Positions 11,848 through 13,611 of a DNA stretch of 13,611 nt are shown here, piece after piece. This DNA comes from Candidatus Dojkabacteria bacterium (lineage in GTDB: Bacteria > Patescibacteriota > Dojkabacteria > SC72), in the NCBI GenBank assembly GCA_011620305.1, contig WOZL01000003.1, positions 1 through 13,611 of the forward strand, read 5' to 3'. How positions within the stretch are numbered: the first letter of the stretch is position 1; each line of letters starts with the position of its first letter. Position numbers and translations under genes: made by a program. The notes below the pieces were generated by a model, which saw nothing but the letters and a program-made list of their open reading frames with translations, was not told the origin of the DNA and ran no database searches.

Positions 11848-13083
11848 ATGGCTAATACAGTAATAAAAACCGACAAAAAAATAATAAACAGAATCCTAAA
11901 CAAAGCAGTAGAGCAAATCTTACCAGATAAAGAGACTCTAGAAAAGAAGCTTGTTTCAGGAGAGAAATTAAACATATACCAAGGCTTTGATCCTACAGCA
12001 CCTACTCTACACATAGGTCATACTGTTGGTATGAGAAAGCTAGAAGACTTTAGAAAACTAGGCCACAATGTTATCTTTTTAATCGGAGACTTTACAGCTA
12101 GAATAGGGGATCCAAGTGATAAAACAGAAGCAAGATCATCTGCTAGAAAAGTGCTAAGTGAAGATGAAATAGCAGAGAATCTAAAACTTTACGTAGAACA
12201 AGCTTCGCATATAATTGATATAGAGAACAAAGACAACCCAGTAAAGATTATGTACAACAGTACCTGGTTAGAAACACTAGACTTTGGTGATATTATAAAA
12301 CTTGCCTCAGAGTTTACAGTACAACAAATGATAAAAAGAAGTATGTTCCAAAAAAGGCTAGAAGAAGACAAACCAATATACCTAAACGAATTTATGTATC
12401 CCCTAATGCAAGGATATGATTCAGTAATGATGGATATAGATGTAGAAGTTGGAGGAAATGACCAACTCTTTAACATGCTTGCAGGAAGAGATATGGTAAG
12501 AAATCATTTAGACAAGGAGAAGATAGTAATTGCTGGTAAATTGCTCACTACTGCACAGGGAGACAAGATGGGTAAAAGTGAAGGAAATATGATTAAACTA
12601 AATGATAGCCCTGAAGATATTTACGGTAAAGTAATGGCATTTACAGACGAACAGATAGTAGAAGGGTTTGAGATATTAACTAATGCACCAATGGATGAAG
12701 TTGAAGGAATCAAAGAAAAAATGGAATCAGGTGAGAATCCAATGATATTTAAAAAACAACTAGCACTTAAAGTAACATCTGAACTAAAAGGCCAGGAAGC
12801 AGGACAGAAAGCTCAAGAATACTTTGAAACAATATTTCAAAAGAAATCTTTAGAAACAGAGATTAAAGAAGTAAAGGTTGAAAAACAAGAATACGACATC
12901 TTAGATCTCATGATTGAAACAAAACTTGCACCTAGTAAATCACAAGGAAGAAGATTAATCGAACAAAATGCCTTAAGCATAGATGATGAAAAAGTAACAG
13001 ATTGGCAAAAACATATTAAACTTACCCAGCCAATAGTAGTTAAAGTGGGTAAGAAAATACTCAAAATTACTAAGCAAAAGTAA
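11848..13083 (+). CDS. tyrS: Tyrosyl-tRNA synthetase (TyrRS, TyrZ-like group)
   Basis: A class I aminoacyl-tRNA synthetase that charges tRNA-Tyr in the cytoplasm. The 411 residues match bacterial TyrRS. GFDPTAPTLHIGH (46-58) contains the HIGH signature at 55-58. FLIGDFTARIGDPSDKT (77-93) is followed by YNSTWLETL, the tyrosine-pocket block MYPLMQGYDS (183-192), VEVGGNDQLFNM (199-210), and the KMSKS loop as KMGKS (240-244). A C-terminal S4 RNA-binding domain (about 345-405) shows APSKSQGRRLIEQNALSIDDEKV. The long-HIGH context and KMGKS resemble the TyrZ group more than E. coli TyrS; this subgroup call is from memory. It uses its own extended -10 promoter, and the 55-nt downstream gap to the RSH-like gene lacks a clear promoter, so the two may be cotranscribed. 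Confidence 0.95.
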   Translation: MANTVIKTDKKIINRILNKAVEQILPDKETLEKKLVSGEKLNIYQGFDPTAPTLHIGHTVGMRKLEDFRKLGHNVIFLIGDFTARIGDPSDKTEARSSARKVLSEDEIAENLKLYVEQASHIIDIENKDNPVKIMYNSTWLETLDFGDIIKLASEFTVQQMIKRSMFQKRLEEDKPIYLNEFMYPLMQGYDSVMMDIDVEVGGNDQLFNMLAGRDMVRNHLDKEKIVIAGKLLTTAQGDKMGKSEGNMIKLNDSPEDIYGKVMAFTDEQIVEGFEILTNAPMDEVEGIKEKMESGENPMIFKKQLALKVTSELKGQEAGQKAQEYFETIFQKKSLETEIKEVKVEKQEYDILDLMIETKLAPSKSQGRRLIEQNALSIDDEKVTDWQKHIKLTQPIVVKVGKKILKITKQK

Positions 13084-13111
13084 CCAAGGGGATTGTGAAC
13101 TTAACTTCTCG

Positions 13112-13125
13112 CCCCAACAATGGGG
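13112..13125 (+). other. Small hairpin between tyrS and the RSH-like gene
   Basis: CCCCA-ACAA-TGGGG forms a perfect 5-bp stem with a 4-nt loop, 13 nt before the ATG at 13139. An earlier GGGG (13088-13091) could pair with the same CCCC, giving a mutually exclusive alternative. There is no T-run, so it is a poor intrinsic terminator. It might modulate read-through or translation, or be chance. Confidence 0.35.
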
Positions 13126-13138
13126 ATTTAGTAGCAAC

Positions 13139-13611
13139 ATGACAAAAAAAGAACAGATTGAAAAATTAAGAAAGAATTGCCCCCTACAGTTTTTAGCTTT
13201 ACTTAATAAAGCTTTAGAGCTTGCTGAAAAAAGTTTTGAGGAAAGAACTAGACCCTCTGGAGACAAATATATTAATCACTCACTAGATGTAGCACTAAGT
13301 TTACAAGAAAAGGACTTCTGCACTGCAACTGTAATAGGAGGGCTTCTTCACCATATCGAATTAAACGAGAAAAATTTAGAATATATTGAAAAGAATATTT
13401 CCGCTGATGTAGTTGATATGCTTAAAACATATTCCGAAATTGATAAAGCTGTAAAAAACACCGATGCCTCATTTACCATAGCAACAAGATACATACTTAA
13501 TAGTGTGAATGATCTACGACCCGCTATAATACAAGTTTTTAATGCTCAATCAAATAGCCATATTCTTGATTCCATAGAAGATGATGAAGAAAAAAAGAGT
13601 ATTCTTCAAAG
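13139..13611 (+). CDS. RelA/SpoT-family protein, N-terminal degenerate HD domain, 3'-truncated by window edge
   Basis: RelA/SpoT homologues make and/or degrade (p)ppGpp. The first 157 codons are visible. Residues about 20-150 align by eye with the N-terminal hydrolase domain of long RSH proteins: RPSGDKYINHSLDVALSL (38-55) matches the family RKSGEPYI-HPL-VA block, GGLLHHIELNEKN (67-79) matches A-LLHDVVEDT, and TRYILNSVNDLRPAIIQVFNAQSNSHILDSI matches RKMLLAMA-DIRV-LIKLADRLHNMRTL. The catalytic HD is changed to HH and the LADRLHN block to VFNAQSN, so hydrolysis of ppGpp is probably lost, as in synthetase-only RelA. The synthetase, TGS and ACT domains, if present, lie beyond the window. The ATG at 13139 is the first in frame; there is no clear Shine-Dalgarno or -10 box. 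Family moderately sure; RelA versus other RSH types unresolved. Confidence 0.72.
   Translation, partial: MTKKEQIEKLRKNCPLQFLALLNKALELAEKSFEERTRPSGDKYINHSLDVALSLQEKDFCTATVIGGLLHHIELNEKNLEYIEKNISADVVDMLKTYSEIDKAVKNTDASFTIATRYILNSVNDLRPAIIQVFNAQSNSHILDSIEDDEEKKSILQ

Noticed and set aside
12973..13266. Minus-strand frame spanning the tyrS end and RSH start
   Set aside because: It overlaps the S4 domain of TyrRS and the N-terminus of the RSH-like gene; no support of its own.

Overview
The window is AT-rich and tightly packed, with 15 genes: 13 complete and one cut at each edge. Nearly all are core bacterial functions: peptidoglycan synthesis and division, rRNA/tRNA modification, a tRNA synthetase, recombination, and probably (p)ppGpp metabolism. 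The standard code fits, because no gene has an internal TGA and one ends in TGA. Low GC, very short spacers, trimmed enzymes (TruB without PUA, short RsmI) and divergent MraY suggest a streamlined lineage such as the Candidate Phyla Radiation (Patescibacteria). That placement is inference; no rRNA or tRNA gene is present to confirm it.

Layout. (1) 1-2332: the C-terminal three quarters of murA (+) meets murF (-) tail to tail with no base between. (2) 2333-2585: the longest gene-free stretch (253 nt). It carries the murF promoter, a REP-like pair of palindromes built on CCTAGG, and a textbook MraZ operator (AGTGG every 10 bp) next to an extended -10 box. (3) 2586-7085: a short dcw cluster, mraZ-rsmH-ftsL-like-ftsI/PBP-mraY. 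(4) 7095-7757 (-): a membrane-anchored Cys-rich protein with VWC-like half motifs. (5) 7847-8731 (+): tatD. (6) 8742-10104 (-): the truB-rsmI operon. (7) 10140-13083 (+): a small membrane-anchored methyltransferase-like gene, rarA and tyrS, each with its own promoter. (8) 13139-end (+): the start of a RelA/SpoT-like gene with a degenerate HD domain.

How the genes work together. MurA, MurF and MraY are steps of one lipid-linked precursor pathway, and the PBP uses the product at the septum with the FtsL-like protein. RsmH and RsmI modify the same 16S nucleotide, C1402 (E. coli numbering), on its base and ribose.

Most notable signals: (a) MraY keeps its fold signatures but appears to have lost two of the three Asp residues held essential in studied MraY enzymes; (b) most first genes have a -10 box 6-12 nt before the start codon, implying leaderless mRNAs, while mraY inside the dcw operon has a clear Shine-Dalgarno; (c) a clear MraZ operator beside an unusual palindromic repeat; (d) an unfamiliar Cys-rich surface protein bracketed by two related motifs; (e) a degenerate RSH hydrolase domain. 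No CRISPR array, insertion sequence, tRNA or convincing intrinsic terminator was seen.
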